Shown in pieces: positions 54,536 through 64,000 of a DNA stretch of 64,000 nt. The notes beneath the pieces were generated by a model. That model worked only from the letters and a program-made list of their open reading frames with translations. It was not told the DNA's origin and did no database searches. The DNA lies in contig NKJC01000001.1 in NCBI GenBank assembly GCA_002256435.1, positions 1,178,001 to 1,242,000 of the forward strand, read 5' to 3'. The stretch is from Chitinophagaceae bacterium BSSC1. Lineage in GTDB: Bacteria > Bacteroidota > Bacteroidia > Chitinophagales > Chitinophagaceae. The position numbers and the translations under genes are program-made. Each line of letters begins with the position of its first letter. The first letter of the stretch is position 1.

Positions 54536-54946
54536 TTTGGCCTGTTTCAGCTCATCCAGCATCTGGATAATTTTGTCTAATTTCTCTGTTTCCAACTTGG
54601 CTAGGTAAATCTGAATTTCCTCAATTTCCTTTTTTGCCTCTAAATTGGTTTCATAATCATTCTGTGCCTGAATCCTATCTCTGGCACTTTGTCTATTCTG
54701 GCTCATCATGATAATGGGTGCTGCATATGCTGCTTGTGTACTAAAAATCAAGTTCAACAGAATAAAGGGGTAAGGATCCCAATGCTGTATATAGGCCAAT
54801 ACATTCAAAGCCATCCAGATGAGTACAAATACGGTTTGGATAATGATAAAACGCCAAGAGCCCATACCTAGGGCAACTGCATCTGCAATCTTATCGCCGT
54901 AGGTTAACTTAGATTCGTGGGTATCGTGCCAGGTCTTATTTGCCAT
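54533..54946 (-). CDS. DUF1003 membrane protein
   Basis: A 137-residue inner-membrane protein of the DUF1003 family. Two helices are visible (WRFIIIQTVFVLIWMALNVL, ~30-52, and FILLNLIFSTQAAYAAPIIM, ~60-81), preceded by the family motif LGMGSW and followed by a Gln/Asp-rich loop (QNRQSARDRIQAQNDYETN) and a charged coiled-coil tail (~95-137). Members have no known function. It converges with adk and has a terminator in the shared end. Confidence 0.88.
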   Translation of the reverse strand: MANKTWHDTHESKLTYGDKIADAVALGMGSWRFIIIQTVFVLIWMALNVLAYIQHWDPYPFILLNLIFSTQAAYAAPIIMMSQNRQSARDRIQAQNDYETNLEAKKEIEEIQIYLAKLETEKLDKIIQMLDELKQAK

Positions 54947-55005
54947 TTTTTCTCTTAAAATTACATCAAACTTATGGCTGCGCCGATATTGCTTTAAACA
55001 AGAAA

Positions 55006-55025
55006 CCCCGGCATTACTGCCGGGG
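55006..55025 (-). terminator. Intrinsic terminator of the giant adhesin gene
   Basis: CCCCGGCA (55006-55013) and TGCCGGGG (55018-55025) form a perfect 8-bp GC-rich stem with a 4-base loop. On the minus strand it is followed by TTTCTTGTTT. It lies 40 bases after the stop at 55066. Confidence 0.75.
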
Positions 55026-55065
55026 GTCCCCTTCTTGTAGTCTATGTACTAAACTAAGCTTATAA

Positions 55066-58000
55066 CTATCCTCTTCCTTTAATGAGTTGGATCACTTTGC
55101 GTTTGTTGCCTTGGATAAACTCTGCATAGTAGGTTCCGCTGCTATAGCCATGTCCTATTTGGAAGCTGCTATTTGGTTCCATCTTCTGCTTAGCATCTAT
55201 GACTCTACCGCTGCCATCCATCACCCTCAGGTTCACAGGCGCTTTGTCCTTGCTCTCTAGTCTGATAGTGAAGTAAGTAGTAGTTGGGTTTGGCATCACT
55301 ACCACTTTCAACTCTTCTACCGCAGGGGCTGCTGCTGTCTTAACATCTGGTTTGACCTCTATTGGTTCTTCCAGTTGCTTAGGGTCTACCGCACTGCTGT
55401 TGTTTCCACTGTTGCAAGGGTTCTGATCACAGCTGCCCAGTCTGTCATTCTTACCTCCACAAGTGTTGGTCTGGATATGACTAGCTACCTGTGCCACCGG
55501 TACTTCTAAGGTCTTAGTACCACCTGTCTTGCCTGATCCTTTATGACATACATACACTAGTGCGCCATTACTGCCCGGTACCCTAATATCCGTTACACAG
55601 ATACTAATGCTAGCCGTATTGCTGCAACCATTCTTATTGGTCATGGTCACTGTGAACGTATACACACCACCCGCTGTTGGGCTGAACACTGGTGCTCCTG
55701 TATTAGTAGCACTCAACCTGTTGGTTGCTACCCCACTCCAGCTATACGTGTATGGTGCGCCACTGCTTGGTAAGCCTGTTACTGTTAAGGCTGTTCCCTG
55801 TGCACCGTAACCTAAGTACAGGTTGTTTACTTCTCCACCGGTGTACACAGTGCTGGTTGGTACAGATACTACTGATCCGCTAAACGCTGTGGTCAGTTTG
55901 ATCACCTGTACATCCGTGCTAAAGTTACCTGCCGCATCCGTTGCTCTCCAGCTTCTTACTATCTGGTTACCGCTATTGACATCAGTATAAGTAATCACTG
56001 GTACACTGCAGTTGTCGGTAGCTGTGGCCATACCCATTGCTGCTGGTAACACGTTGCTACCACAAGTCACTGTCTTATCATTTGGTGCCTTAATCTTAGG
56101 CTTGGTTACGTCCGCTACTATCACCGTTTGGTTCTGTGTGCTGATATTACCATGACCGTCATTAAAGGTCCAATGAATAATATAGGTTCCTTGTACATTG
56201 TAGGTCAACGGATCAGTGGTTGTTCCTCTAACCCAGCCTGAGCAATTATCCTTAGCCCATGGTGCACCTCTTTGGTGTTCGTCATAATGATCATGGTCAT
56301 CATCTCCATCATGGTCATCTCCTTCTCTACCCTCATGGTCGCCATCATCATCACTGTTGTTCGTGTTTACAATGCTCACACTGCACTGACCAGTAATAGT
56401 AGGCAAACTAGCATACTTAGGTCTTGGTGCTTCTGTGTCTTTTACTATCACCGTCTGTTCTTGGATAGTCACATTACCTCTTGCATCCACAAACTTCCAA
56501 TGGATGATATAAGTACCCTGGTTATTATAAGTCAATGGATCAGTAGTAGTGCCTTTGATCAGACCGCTGCAGTTATCCATAGCCGTTGGAGCTGTAATCA
56601 CCGTAGCGCCATTGTCCTCATGATCATCGTCATCGTCATGATCCTTCTTGTTGCTATTGTATGCTCCATTGCTAGATGCTATCACCAGTTTTACTGAACA
56701 CTGTCCGCTGATCACTGGCAATACCGCTGTTGGTACTGGGCCTTTGTCATCAACCACTGTTACTATTGCAGTAGTTGTGCTTACGTTACCGTTGTTGTCC
56801 GTTACCGTTAAAGTAACCGTGTTAGCACCTACATTGGCACAGCTAAAGCTAGATGGCATCACCGTCATGCTTGCAATACCGCAGGCATCGCTGCTGCCAT
56901 TGTTTACATCCGCTGCTGTAATACTTACTGTTCCGCCTACTGCACTCAAGCCTACTGTTATGTTCTTGGCTAGAGCAACTGGCTTTTGTTTGTCAGTTAC
57001 ACTTACCGTAAAGGTCTTAACAGTTGCATTACCACTTGGATCAATTGCTGTAACCGTTACGGTGGTAATACCCACAGGGAATACCGTACCTGGGTTATGG
57101 CTATAGCTTATGCTTGCTGGGCTACAATTATCCGTGGCCGTTGCTGCAAAGCTTACCGCCGCTCCACATATATTGTTATCAGTATACACGCTAATATTAG
57201 CAGGTACAGTTAAGCTTGGTGCTTGTGTATCACGCACCGTAATCACTTGTTTTCTTACAGTAGTATTACCACTTGCATCCGTTGCTGTCCAGGTTCTGGT
57301 TAAGGTGTAATCGTTCACACTATTACCGTCTGTTCTAACTTCTGTCATAGTAACCACTGCACTACAATTATCCGTTGCAGTTAATACCGCAGCTGCTGGT
57401 ACCGCATTACACTCTACCGTTAGATCCGCAGGAATAGCAACATTGAATGTTGGAGCTTCTGTATCTATCACTGTTACTGTTGCAGTAGCAGTAGATATAT
57501 TACCATGAACATCTGTTACCGTTAAGGTTACTGTATTTGTTCCAATGTTACTGCAGTCAAAGTTCTCTTTGCTGATGACAACACTTGCTACACCACAGTT
57601 GTCCGTGCTTGCTGCATTAATCTGTGCTGCACTAATACTAGCTTGTCCTGCTGCATTTAAAGCTACAGTCATATTCTGCGTGAAGGCCTGAGGCGCTTCT
57701 GCATCTATTACTGTTATTGTAAAGTCTGCACTTGAACTACCCACTGCATTAGTTGCAGTAGCGGTAATAGTATGCGTACCCACACTAAAGAAGTGACCAG
57801 ATACTATTGATTGTCCATCTTCAGTATATACAATCGTAGACGCTGGAATAGCAGTGGTCTCTGTTGCTGCAAAGCTTACTGCTGCACCACACTGTCCAGC
57901 ATCATTATTCTGTGTTATGGCTTCTGGTACCATAATTACTGGAGCTATACCAACAACTGTTACAGTGAAGCTGGTACTAGCAGTTAATCCTGCTGCGTCT

Positions 58001-61000
58001 GTTGCTGTATAAGTAACCGTGGTAGTTCCAATTGGGAAGGTTGATCCGCTAGGTAGGCCTGCAGTTAACACTGTAGTTACTCCAGAACAATTATCCATAC
58101 CAACCGGAGTTGGATAGGTTACCGTTGCACCAGCAGCGCTAGTAGCATAATATGTAACACTGTTTGTATTGGTAATAGTTGGAGGCGTTACATCTAACAC
58201 AGTAACCTTCTGCGTATAAGTTGAGGCATTACCTGCCGCATCTGTTGCAGTCCATACAATATTGGTTACACCTACTGGATACATACCAGATGCGTTAGCC
58301 GTATTGTTGAAGTTATTGGTCACGGTTACTGAAGCACTTGAAACACCAGCAACCCAATTTGAATTGGCTCCAGTTAGTCCAAAATTATTCAGTGTACCAT
58401 GATTGGTATTTGATACTGTATTGGTCAAAGTATTGATACCCGTATTATTACCATTAGCTATTCCTTGATTAAATTCATAGTTAGCAACCAGACCCGTTTG
58501 GGCTGAAAGTGTTGCAGACATATTGTTGGTAATCTCAGAAGCAGTTCTTACCGAATTCCATAATCTCAATTTGGTGATAGATCCATTATAGAAACCGTTG
58601 GCGCCCGTTTGCATTAATCCAATCAAGATTCTTGAAGGAGTGTTTAGCAAATTGGTAGAACCAGTTCCTGTAGCTTGTAAAACACCATTTATATAAAGCT
58701 TTATTTGTCCATTAGACTGTTCTCTTGTTGCAGCAATATGCACCCAATTACCTGTATTAACATTAGAAGTTGAGAAGATGGTTCTGTCTGGAGCTCCAAC
58801 ACCAAAACCAATTTTATTACCCAACAATGCAATACCAAAGTCATTGGTTACACCACCCACTTCAGCATCAACAATTCCAATACCCTGGTACCACTGTGAA
58901 CCACCGGCGTTTGGACCAATTTGAGTAGTATTCATCCAAAACTCAATACTGAAATCACCAGCTATACTTCTTGGAATATTTACAAAATCATTGGCTCCAT
59001 CAAATTTCAATGCATTACCAGTTACGGTACAATTATCAGTTGCAACAAGTGCAGGTACAGTAATAATTGCATTACAATTTGCACTTGCATTTACTGTTAT
59101 ATCAGCAGGAGCGGTTATAACAGGTGCTTGATTGTCAACAACCGTAATGGTGAAGCTAGCACTTGAACTTCCTACTGCATTGGTAGCAGTTGCAGTAATA
59201 GTATGTACACCCGTTGAGAAAGTTGCACCTGATACAACCGGTTGCCCATTCTCTGTATAAGTGATAGTTGAAGCAGGTATTGCCGTTGCTTCAGTTGCTG
59301 CAAAACTTACCGCCGCACCGCAGGTATTTGTAGTAGCATTAACTGTAATGTTAGCAGGTGCAACAATCACAGGTGCTAAACCAGCAACTGTTACAGTAAA
59401 GCTTGCACTAGCAGTATTACCTGATGCATCCGTTACTTTATAAGTTACTGTAGTCACTCCTATTGGGAATGTTGAACCTGAAGCCAAACCAGATGTTCTA
59501 ACAGTTGTTGCAGAGCAATTGTCTGTTCCTACTGGAGCTACATAAGTCACTATCGCGCCAGCAGCGCTTGTAGCATTTACACTAATATTGGCTGGAGCTA
59601 CAATGTTAGGTTTAATGGTATCCAATACAGTTACTTTGGCAGTTGCCGTTCCTGTATTGCCATAACTATCTATCACAGATAATACCACGGTTTTTCCAGA
59701 GTTTCCTGTTGAATAGCTGAATGTACCAGCATGGTATCTACTTGCGGGTCCACTATCTGCACTACCTGGGAAATCAAATAAGGTTGATCCTGCTCTTGCT
59801 CCTCCAGTAAATACAATTGCGCCGCTATTACTATTTGTATTAGTTGCAGGATATCCAGCAACGCCTGAGTTACCATTTAATTCTGAACCGTTATAACCCA
59901 ATGCTACAATTGAATAGTTTCCTACTGGCAAGGTTATAGGAGTAATGTTGCGCATGCGATGGAAATTCACTAATGGATCACTGCTACCTGCAATGAATAC
60001 ATCCAATCCAGGAACAATTGTCTGTGTATTTCTATTAAATACAGCTACGCGAATACTTCCGCCAGCTTGTGTTCCTACTATCCCATTCTGACCATGATCA
60101 AATGCACCTAACTGAGAGATGACAATGCCAGTTGGATTTACTACGTTAAAATCCATACCCAAAGTACCACCCCAGTTTTGAATTCCATTAGGTGTAGCAC
60201 CTGTATAAGCCATTACTGTATTTCCGTTACCCGTGGTAAGGTCTGCACAATTAAAGCTATTAGGGCTAACACTCATACTAGCAATACCAGTATTATCAGT
60301 GCTATTATTATTTACATCTGCTGCAGTAATACTTGCTGCTCCTTGTGCATTTAAGTATACAGTTAGATCTTTAGTCTTAACAGTTGGCAACTGTGTATCT
60401 TTTACAGTTACAATGAAAGTTGATTGTGTAGAATTTCCACTATTATCAACTGCAACAATAGTAACTGTTGTATTGCCAATTGCAAATAATGAGCCACTTG
60501 CTGGCAGGGCAGTTACTAAAACATTTGATGAACAATTATCAAATGCAGCCGGTACAGTATAATTAAATATTGCGCCATTTGCACTTGTTGCTTCAATTGT
60601 AATATTTGGAATTGTACTTGTAAATGTTGGTGGAATATTATCTATTACCGTTACAGTGAAGCTTACATTAGAAGAACCACATTGGTTGCTTGCAGTAATG
60701 GTAACATTTGTTATACCAACATTAAAGCTTAGCCCAGAACCAGTTCCGCTTCCGCTGCCTGTTGTTGCACCAGTAAAGCTATAAGTTAGTGTTGGTGTGT
60801 TTACTCCTGTTGCTTCTACTATATAACTTACCAATGCACTACACTGATTAGTGATACTGTATGCCGTTTTATTTTCAGGAATTACGGAAAAGATTGGAAG
60901 GGTATTTACTGTTACAATTATTACTACAGAACTTGCAGAACAACCTAATTGATTTGTAACAGTAACTGTATAGTTTCCTGAACTAGTTACGGTAATAGAT

Positions 61001-64000
61001 TGTGTTGTTTCACCATTACTCCATAAATAGTTGCTGCCTTCAGAGGCAGTTAATACTACTGACTCACCTGAACAGAAAGTTGTTGCACCACTGGCAGTAA
61101 TTACTGGAATAGCAGGATTGGTTACTGTTACAACAGCCGTTGCAATCACTGCTGAGCATCCATTTAGAGTAAGTGTTTTGGTAATGGTTGCAGTACCTAA
61201 ACCAATTCCATTAATATCAATACCTGATGGAAACTCTCCAATAGTTACAACACTAGCATTGCTAGTTGTCCAAACTGATCTGTCGTCATTTCTGCCATTC
61301 GGATTGCTAACATCTAAGCGGGAAGTACCACCTACACAGATATCAGTAATACCTGTAATCACCCCTTGTAAAGGAAGTGGTTTTACATATACTGTGAAAT
61401 AACCAATACTGGTACAACCTGACTCATTGGTAACGGCGTACATGATTTGAACTGAGCCTTCACTAACACCAGTTACTTTTCCTTGTGCGTCTACCGTAGC
61501 AATACTTTCATTTGCACTTGACCATACACCACCGGTAATATCTGACGTTAATACAGTACTTGAATTAGCACATACCTGATCAGTACCAGTAATCTCTGGA
61601 GCTGTTGGCAATGCAATGGTAGTAGTTGTAATTGTATTAGTATTAGTAGCGCAACCAAATGCATTAGTTACAGAAGCAGAATAGGTTCCAGCAGAATACA
61701 CGGTAATACTCTGTGAAGTTTCACCAGTACTCCAATAATAACTACTGCCTTCAGAAGCGGTTAAGGTTACAGAACCGTCTTCGCAGAAAATAGTAGGTCC
61801 TTGCGCAGTAATGGTTGGATGATCTGTATTAACAACCGTAATGGTAAAGCTTACACTAGAAGTTCCAACGGCATTTGTTGCAGTAGCCGTAATGGTATGA
61901 ACTCCAATAGCAAAGCTTGAACCAGAAACTACTGGCTGACCATCTTCTGTATAAGTAATGGTTGCTGCAGGTACTCCTACAGATCCTGTTGCAGCAAAAT
62001 TGACTGTTGCTCCACACTGACCTTCATCATTGTTCACTGTAATATTCGCTGGAGCAATTAAGCTTGGAGCCAAGCCACTCACCACAACATCAAAACTAGA
62101 AGTCTCTGTTAATCCTGCTCCGTCTGTAACTGTATAAGTAACAGTGGTGGTTCCAATTGGGAATACTGATCCACTTGATAAACCAGCAGTTAATGTATTG
62201 GAAACTACCGTACAATTGTCGGCCCCAACAGGCGCATTATAGGTTACAACGGCTCCCAATGCACTAGTAGCCAAAACCTGACCCTGTACATTGGTTGCTG
62301 AAGTGATTGTACCTACCGAGCTGAAAAACGGTTTAATAATATCTTCAATAGTTACTACTAATGCGTTTGATGTATTTGAAACACATCCGCTAGCACTAGT
62401 TACCACCACCGTATAAGATCCTGAAACAATGGCAGTAAAGCTAGCATTGGTAGCAGTTGGAATTAGTACCCCATTTTTAAACCATTGGTAGGTTGCAGGG
62501 CTAGCATTGCTGCTAGCGTCTAATAATACCGCGCCTCCCAAGCAAACCGTCAAAGGACTAGCCGTTGAAATGCTGGCGGTTGGTTTGGGATTTACGGAGA
62601 ATGTTGTTGTACTAATTCCTCCGCAAGTATTGGTAAATGTTATTGTAGTTGTTCCTTCTGCAATAGCTGTTACTTGACCAGCTACATTTACAGTGGCTAC
62701 TGAATTGTTGCTACTAGACCAAGTACCTGAATTGGTATTGGCTAGGGTGCTAGTTGCACCAATACAAGCAGATGCTGTTCCTGTAATAGGAGCAGTTGCT
62801 GGAACAAATGTTGGGCTATTGCCAGTAACATTGCCTGCTACCCAATTGCCTGTAGCGGTACTTGCAAAGTTGAACAATGTTCCATTGTTGTTATTTCCGC
62901 TAGCATCGGTTAGCGTTGTAATACCAACGTTGTTGCCACCAATAAATCCTTGGTTAAATTTATAATAAGCAATCAAACCATTTTGTGTGCCTGTTAGTTC
63001 TCCGGTGCGATTGTTGTTGATTTCGCTTAAACAAAGTGCTCTATTCCAAATTCTTAATTCATCCAATTTGGCACTTGAGAAAATAGTAGGATTACCAGCA
63101 TTGAGTGAATATGCCCCAATTAGCAAATCTCTACCAACATTATTTAATACCGTTCCGGCTGGAATAGTAATACTAGCATCTAAAACGCCATTTACGTACA
63201 AGCTTAATAATGTTCCTTTACGAACAACTGCTAAATGATACCACTGATTTAAATTCATCACAGTATTGCCATTCAATTGATGAATTGTATTTGCAGATTC
63301 AATCCAAAATGCAGGTTTGTTGTCCATGCCTGCAGCTGTATTATTTAGCACCCATTCGTTGGTTCCCAATACAGCACCAGTATTCCATTTACCCACTAAT
63401 CCACTATTATTATAACTAACCGAATTGGCTTGTTTTAAAGTCCAAGTTTCTATTGTAAAATCATTGGCGCCAAAATCCAAGCTGGCGTTGTCTGCCACTT
63501 TCACATAATCATTTGCACCATCCAAAGCCAAAGCAGTTGCAGGCAATGCATTAACTACTACCGTTGCAGTTGCAGTGCCAGGACAACCATTAGTTGTTCC
63601 AGTTACCGTATAAACTCCTGCATTTACCAATTGTGCATTTGCAATAGTTGGATTTTGTGTAGTTGATACAAATGCATTGGGTCCAGTCCATGAATAGGTG
63701 GTTGCCCCAGATGCAGTTAAATTAATATTTGTTCCAGCATTTACAGGAGTGTTGCTAGAAGCTGTAACTGTTGGCAAAGCATTTACTGTAAAGTTCAATG
63801 TTTTTACGCCGCTACAAATACCGGTAAAAGTGATTACAGTAGTTCCTGCTGAAACTCCAGTTACTAAACCAGATGCGTTAACGGTTGCTACTGCTGTATT
63901 ACTGCTAGACCAAGAACCAGTGCTAGTGTTTGTTAAGGTTGTTGTTCCATTTACACAAACGCTACTTGCACCAGAAATTACATTGACTGGAGTATTATAT
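55066..64000 (-). CDS. Giant secreted adhesin-like protein with HYR, LamG and T9SS tail (5' end beyond window)
   Basis: An open frame of 2,977 codons to the right edge; it continues beyond, so the in-frame TTG at 63798 is not the start. From the visible N-terminus: Big_2-type Ig domains (GSWSSSNTAVATVNASG near 63900; a second copy near 62700), two LamG/concanavalin domains (LDGANDYVKV at ~63480-63520; FDGANDFVNI at ~58980-59010), about ten HYR-type domains (for example APANITVN and DNCS segments), two Asp/His-rich loops (~56265-56360 and ~56595-56650), a cysteine module (VYVCHKGSGK at ~55540-55560) and a T9SS type A sorting domain (MPNPTTTYF, ~55066-55300). It is predicted to be exported by T9SS and displayed on the surface. 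Adhesion is inferred from domains. Confidence 0.88.
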   Translation of the reverse strand, partial: YNTPVNVISGASSVCVNGTTTLTNTSTGSWSSSNTAVATVNASGLVTGVSAGTTVITFTGICSGVKTLNFTVNALPTVTASSNTPVNAGTNINLTASGATTYSWTGPNAFVSTTQNPTIANAQLVNAGVYTVTGTTNGCPGTATATVVVNALPATALALDGANDYVKVADNASLDFGANDFTIETWTLKQANSVSYNNSGLVGKWNTGAVLGTNEWVLNNTAAGMDNKPAFWIESANTIHQLNGNTVMNLNQWYHLAVVRKGTLLSLYVNGVLDASITIPAGTVLNNVGRDLLIGAYSLNAGNPTIFSSAKLDELRIWNRALCLSEINNNRTGELTGTQNGLIAYYKFNQGFIGGNNVGITTLTDASGNNNNGTLFNFASTATGNWVAGNVTGNSPTFVPATAPITGTASACIGATSTLANTNSGTWSSSNNSVATVNVAGQVTAIAEGTTTITFTNTCGGISTTTFSVNPKPTASISTASPLTVCLGGAVLLDASSNASPATYQWFKNGVLIPTATNASFTAIVSGSYTVVVTSASGCVSNTSNALVVTIEDIIKPFFSSVGTITSATNVQGQVLATSALGAVVTYNAPVGADNCTVVSNTLTAGLSSGSVFPIGTTTVTYTVTDGAGLTETSSFDVVVSGLAPSLIAPANITVNNDEGQCGATVNFAATGSVGVPAATITYTEDGQPVVSGSSFAIGVHTITATATNAVGTSSVSFTITVVNTDHPTITAQGPTIFCEDGSVTLTASEGSSYYWSTGETSQSITVYSAGTYSASVTNAFGCATNTNTITTTTIALPTAPEITGTDQVCANSSTVLTSDITGGVWSSANESIATVDAQGKVTGVSEGSVQIMYAVTNESGCTSIGYFTVYVKPLPLQGVITGITDICVGGTSRLDVSNPNGRNDDRSVWTTSNASVVTIGEFPSGIDINGIGLGTATITKTLTLNGCSAVIATAVVTVTNPAIPVITASGATTFCSGESVVLTASEGSNYLWSNGETTQSITVTSSGNYTVTVTNQLGCSASSVVIIVTVNTLPIFSVIPENKTAYSITNQCSALVSYIVEATGVNTPTLTYSFTGATTGSGSGTGSGLSFNVGITNVTITASNQCGSSNVSFTVTVIDNIPPTFTSTIPNITIEATSANGAIFNYTVPAAFDNCSSNVLVTALPASGSLFAIGNTTVTIVAVDNSGNSTQSTFIVTVKDTQLPTVKTKDLTVYLNAQGAASITAADVNNNSTDNTGIASMSVSPNSFNCADLTTGNGNTVMAYTGATPNGIQNWGGTLGMDFNVVNPTGIVISQLGAFDHGQNGIVGTQAGGSIRVAVFNRNTQTIVPGLDVFIAGSSDPLVNFHRMRNITPITLPVGNYSIVALGYNGSELNGNSGVAGYPATNTNSNSGAIVFTGGARAGSTLFDFPGSADSGPASRYHAGTFSYSTGNSGKTVVLSVIDSYGNTGTATAKVTVLDTIKPNIVAPANISVNATSAAGAIVTYVAPVGTDNCSATTVRTSGLASGSTFPIGVTTVTYKVTDASGNTASASFTVTVAGLAPVIVAPANITVNATTNTCGAAVSFAATEATAIPASTITYTENGQPVVSGATFSTGVHTITATATNAVGSSSASFTITVVDNQAPVITAPADITVNASANCNAIITVPALVATDNCTVTGNALKFDGANDFVNIPRSIAGDFSIEFWMNTTQIGPNAGGSQWYQGIGIVDAEVGGVTNDFGIALLGNKIGFGVGAPDRTIFSTSNVNTGNWVHIAATREQSNGQIKLYINGVLQATGTGSTNLLNTPSRILIGLMQTGANGFYNGSITKLRLWNSVRTASEITNNMSATLSAQTGLVANYEFNQGIANGNNTGINTLTNTVSNTNHGTLNNFGLTGANSNWVAGVSSASVTVTNNFNNTANASGMYPVGVTNIVWTATDAAGNASTYTQKVTVLDVTPPTITNTNSVTYYATSAAGATVTYPTPVGMDNCSGVTTVLTAGLPSGSTFPIGTTTVTYTATDAAGLTASTSFTVTVVGIAPVIMVPEAITQNNDAGQCGAAVSFAATETTAIPASTIVYTEDGQSIVSGHFFSVGTHTITATATNAVGSSSADFTITVIDAEAPQAFTQNMTVALNAAGQASISAAQINAASTDNCGVASVVISKENFDCSNIGTNTVTLTVTDVHGNISTATATVTVIDTEAPTFNVAIPADLTVECNAVPAAAVLTATDNCSAVVTMTEVRTDGNSVNDYTLTRTWTATDASGNTTVRKQVITVRDTQAPSLTVPANISVYTDNNICGAAVSFAATATDNCSPASISYSHNPGTVFPVGITTVTVTAIDPSGNATVKTFTVSVTDKQKPVALAKNITVGLSAVGGTVSITAADVNNGSSDACGIASMTVMPSSFSCANVGANTVTLTVTDNNGNVSTTTAIVTVVDDKGPVPTAVLPVISGQCSVKLVIASSNGAYNSNKKDHDDDDDHEDNGATVITAPTAMDNCSGLIKGTTTDPLTYNNQGTYIIHWKFVDARGNVTIQEQTVIVKDTEAPRPKYASLPTITGQCSVSIVNTNNSDDDGDHEGREGDDHDGDDDHDHYDEHQRGAPWAKDNCSGWVRGTTTDPLTYNVQGTYIIHWTFNDGHGNISTQNQTVIVADVTKPKIKAPNDKTVTCGSNVLPAAMGMATATDNCSVPVITYTDVNSGNQIVRSWRATDAAGNFSTDVQVIKLTTAFSGSVVSVPTSTVYTGGEVNNLYLGYGAQGTALTVTGLPSSGAPYTYSWSGVATNRLSATNTGAPVFSPTAGGVYTFTVTMTNKNGCSNTASISICVTDIRVPGSNGALVYVCHKGSGKTGGTKTLEVPVAQVASHIQTNTCGGKNDRLGSCDQNPCNSGNNSSAVDPKQLEEPIEVKPDVKTAAAPAVEELKVVVMPNPTTTYFTIRLESKDKAPVNLRVMDGSGRVIDAKQKMEPNSSFQIGHGYSSGTYYAEFIQGNKRKVIQLIKGRG

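Noticed and set aside
56272..56697. Plus-strand open frames inside the giant gene (also near 56648, 60233, 61031, 62693)
   Set aside because: They are antisense to a continuous repetitive coding frame and have no family features; they arise from repeated codons such as those for Val, Thr and Ala.
63798..63798. TTG at 63798 as the start of the giant protein
   Set aside because: The same frame stays open to base 64000 and encodes another Big_2-like repeat, so the start lies outside.
55066..64000. CRISPR array or non-coding tandem repeats
   Set aside because: The repeats are long, divergent and in frame; they encode protein domains.

Overview
The window looks like a chromosome segment of a Bacteroidota bacterium, most likely family Chitinophagaceae; this is inferred from style, not from a marker gene. 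Supporting signs are a SusC/SusD pair, a type IX secretion (T9SS) sorting tail, many lipoproteins, an AT-rich genome, and several perfect copies of the Bacteroidota -7 promoter element TAnnTTTG. I see no rRNA, tRNA, CRISPR array, insertion sequence or prophage gene. No gap between genes exceeds about 270 bases.

Layout. 1-4.7 kb: the 3' end of a GH78 rhamnosidase, a membrane-anchored patatin with a small lipoprotein, and a small unknown gene. 4.8-8.9 kb (minus strand): a one-module nonribosomal-peptide-synthetase-like enzyme (adenylation-carrier-thioesterase), an AraC regulator and a Tat-exported cupin. 9-10.3 kb: rmuC. 10.5-15.6 kb (plus strand): a CLC transporter resembling the fluoride branch, a GH29 fucosidase and a beta-lactamase-fold hydrolase. 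15.6-22.6 kb: an outer-membrane barrel, a membrane AraC regulator, and a divergent GDPD/propeller/phosphoesterase fusion. 22.7-28.9 kb: a MacAB/Lol-like ABC system followed by a large BNR-repeat protein. 29-36.3 kb: a small polysaccharide-utilisation locus (SusD, SusC, sulfatase, LacI regulator). 36.4-39.5 kb: a membrane iron-sulfur protein, a PepSY membrane protein and an aminotransferase. 39.6-46.2 kb: two more large BNR-repeat proteins, divergently arranged. 46.2-53 kb: a complete multidrug-type efflux operon (TetR, TolC, HlyD, two ATPases, two ABC-2 permeases), equivalent in content to E. coli cecR-ybhGFSR plus its own TolC. 53-55 kb: msrB, adk and a DUF1003 protein. 55-64 kb: most of a giant secreted adhesin-like protein that runs off the right edge.

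Working together. GH78, GH29, the sulfatase and SusCD point to scavenging of rhamnose/fucose-containing and probably sulfated glycans, with the LacI protein as the likely local switch; a LacI-type operator lies in the susC leader. The efflux operon carries two exact copies of a TetR-type palindrome, one directly downstream of a -7 element upstream of tetR and one inside the first codons of tolC. Its two ATPases have complementary degenerate motifs, predicting one active and one inactive ATP site. Other notable regulatory structures are a 10-bp inverted repeat filling the gap between a membrane AraC gene and the phosphoesterase fusion, and several inverted repeats upstream of single genes.
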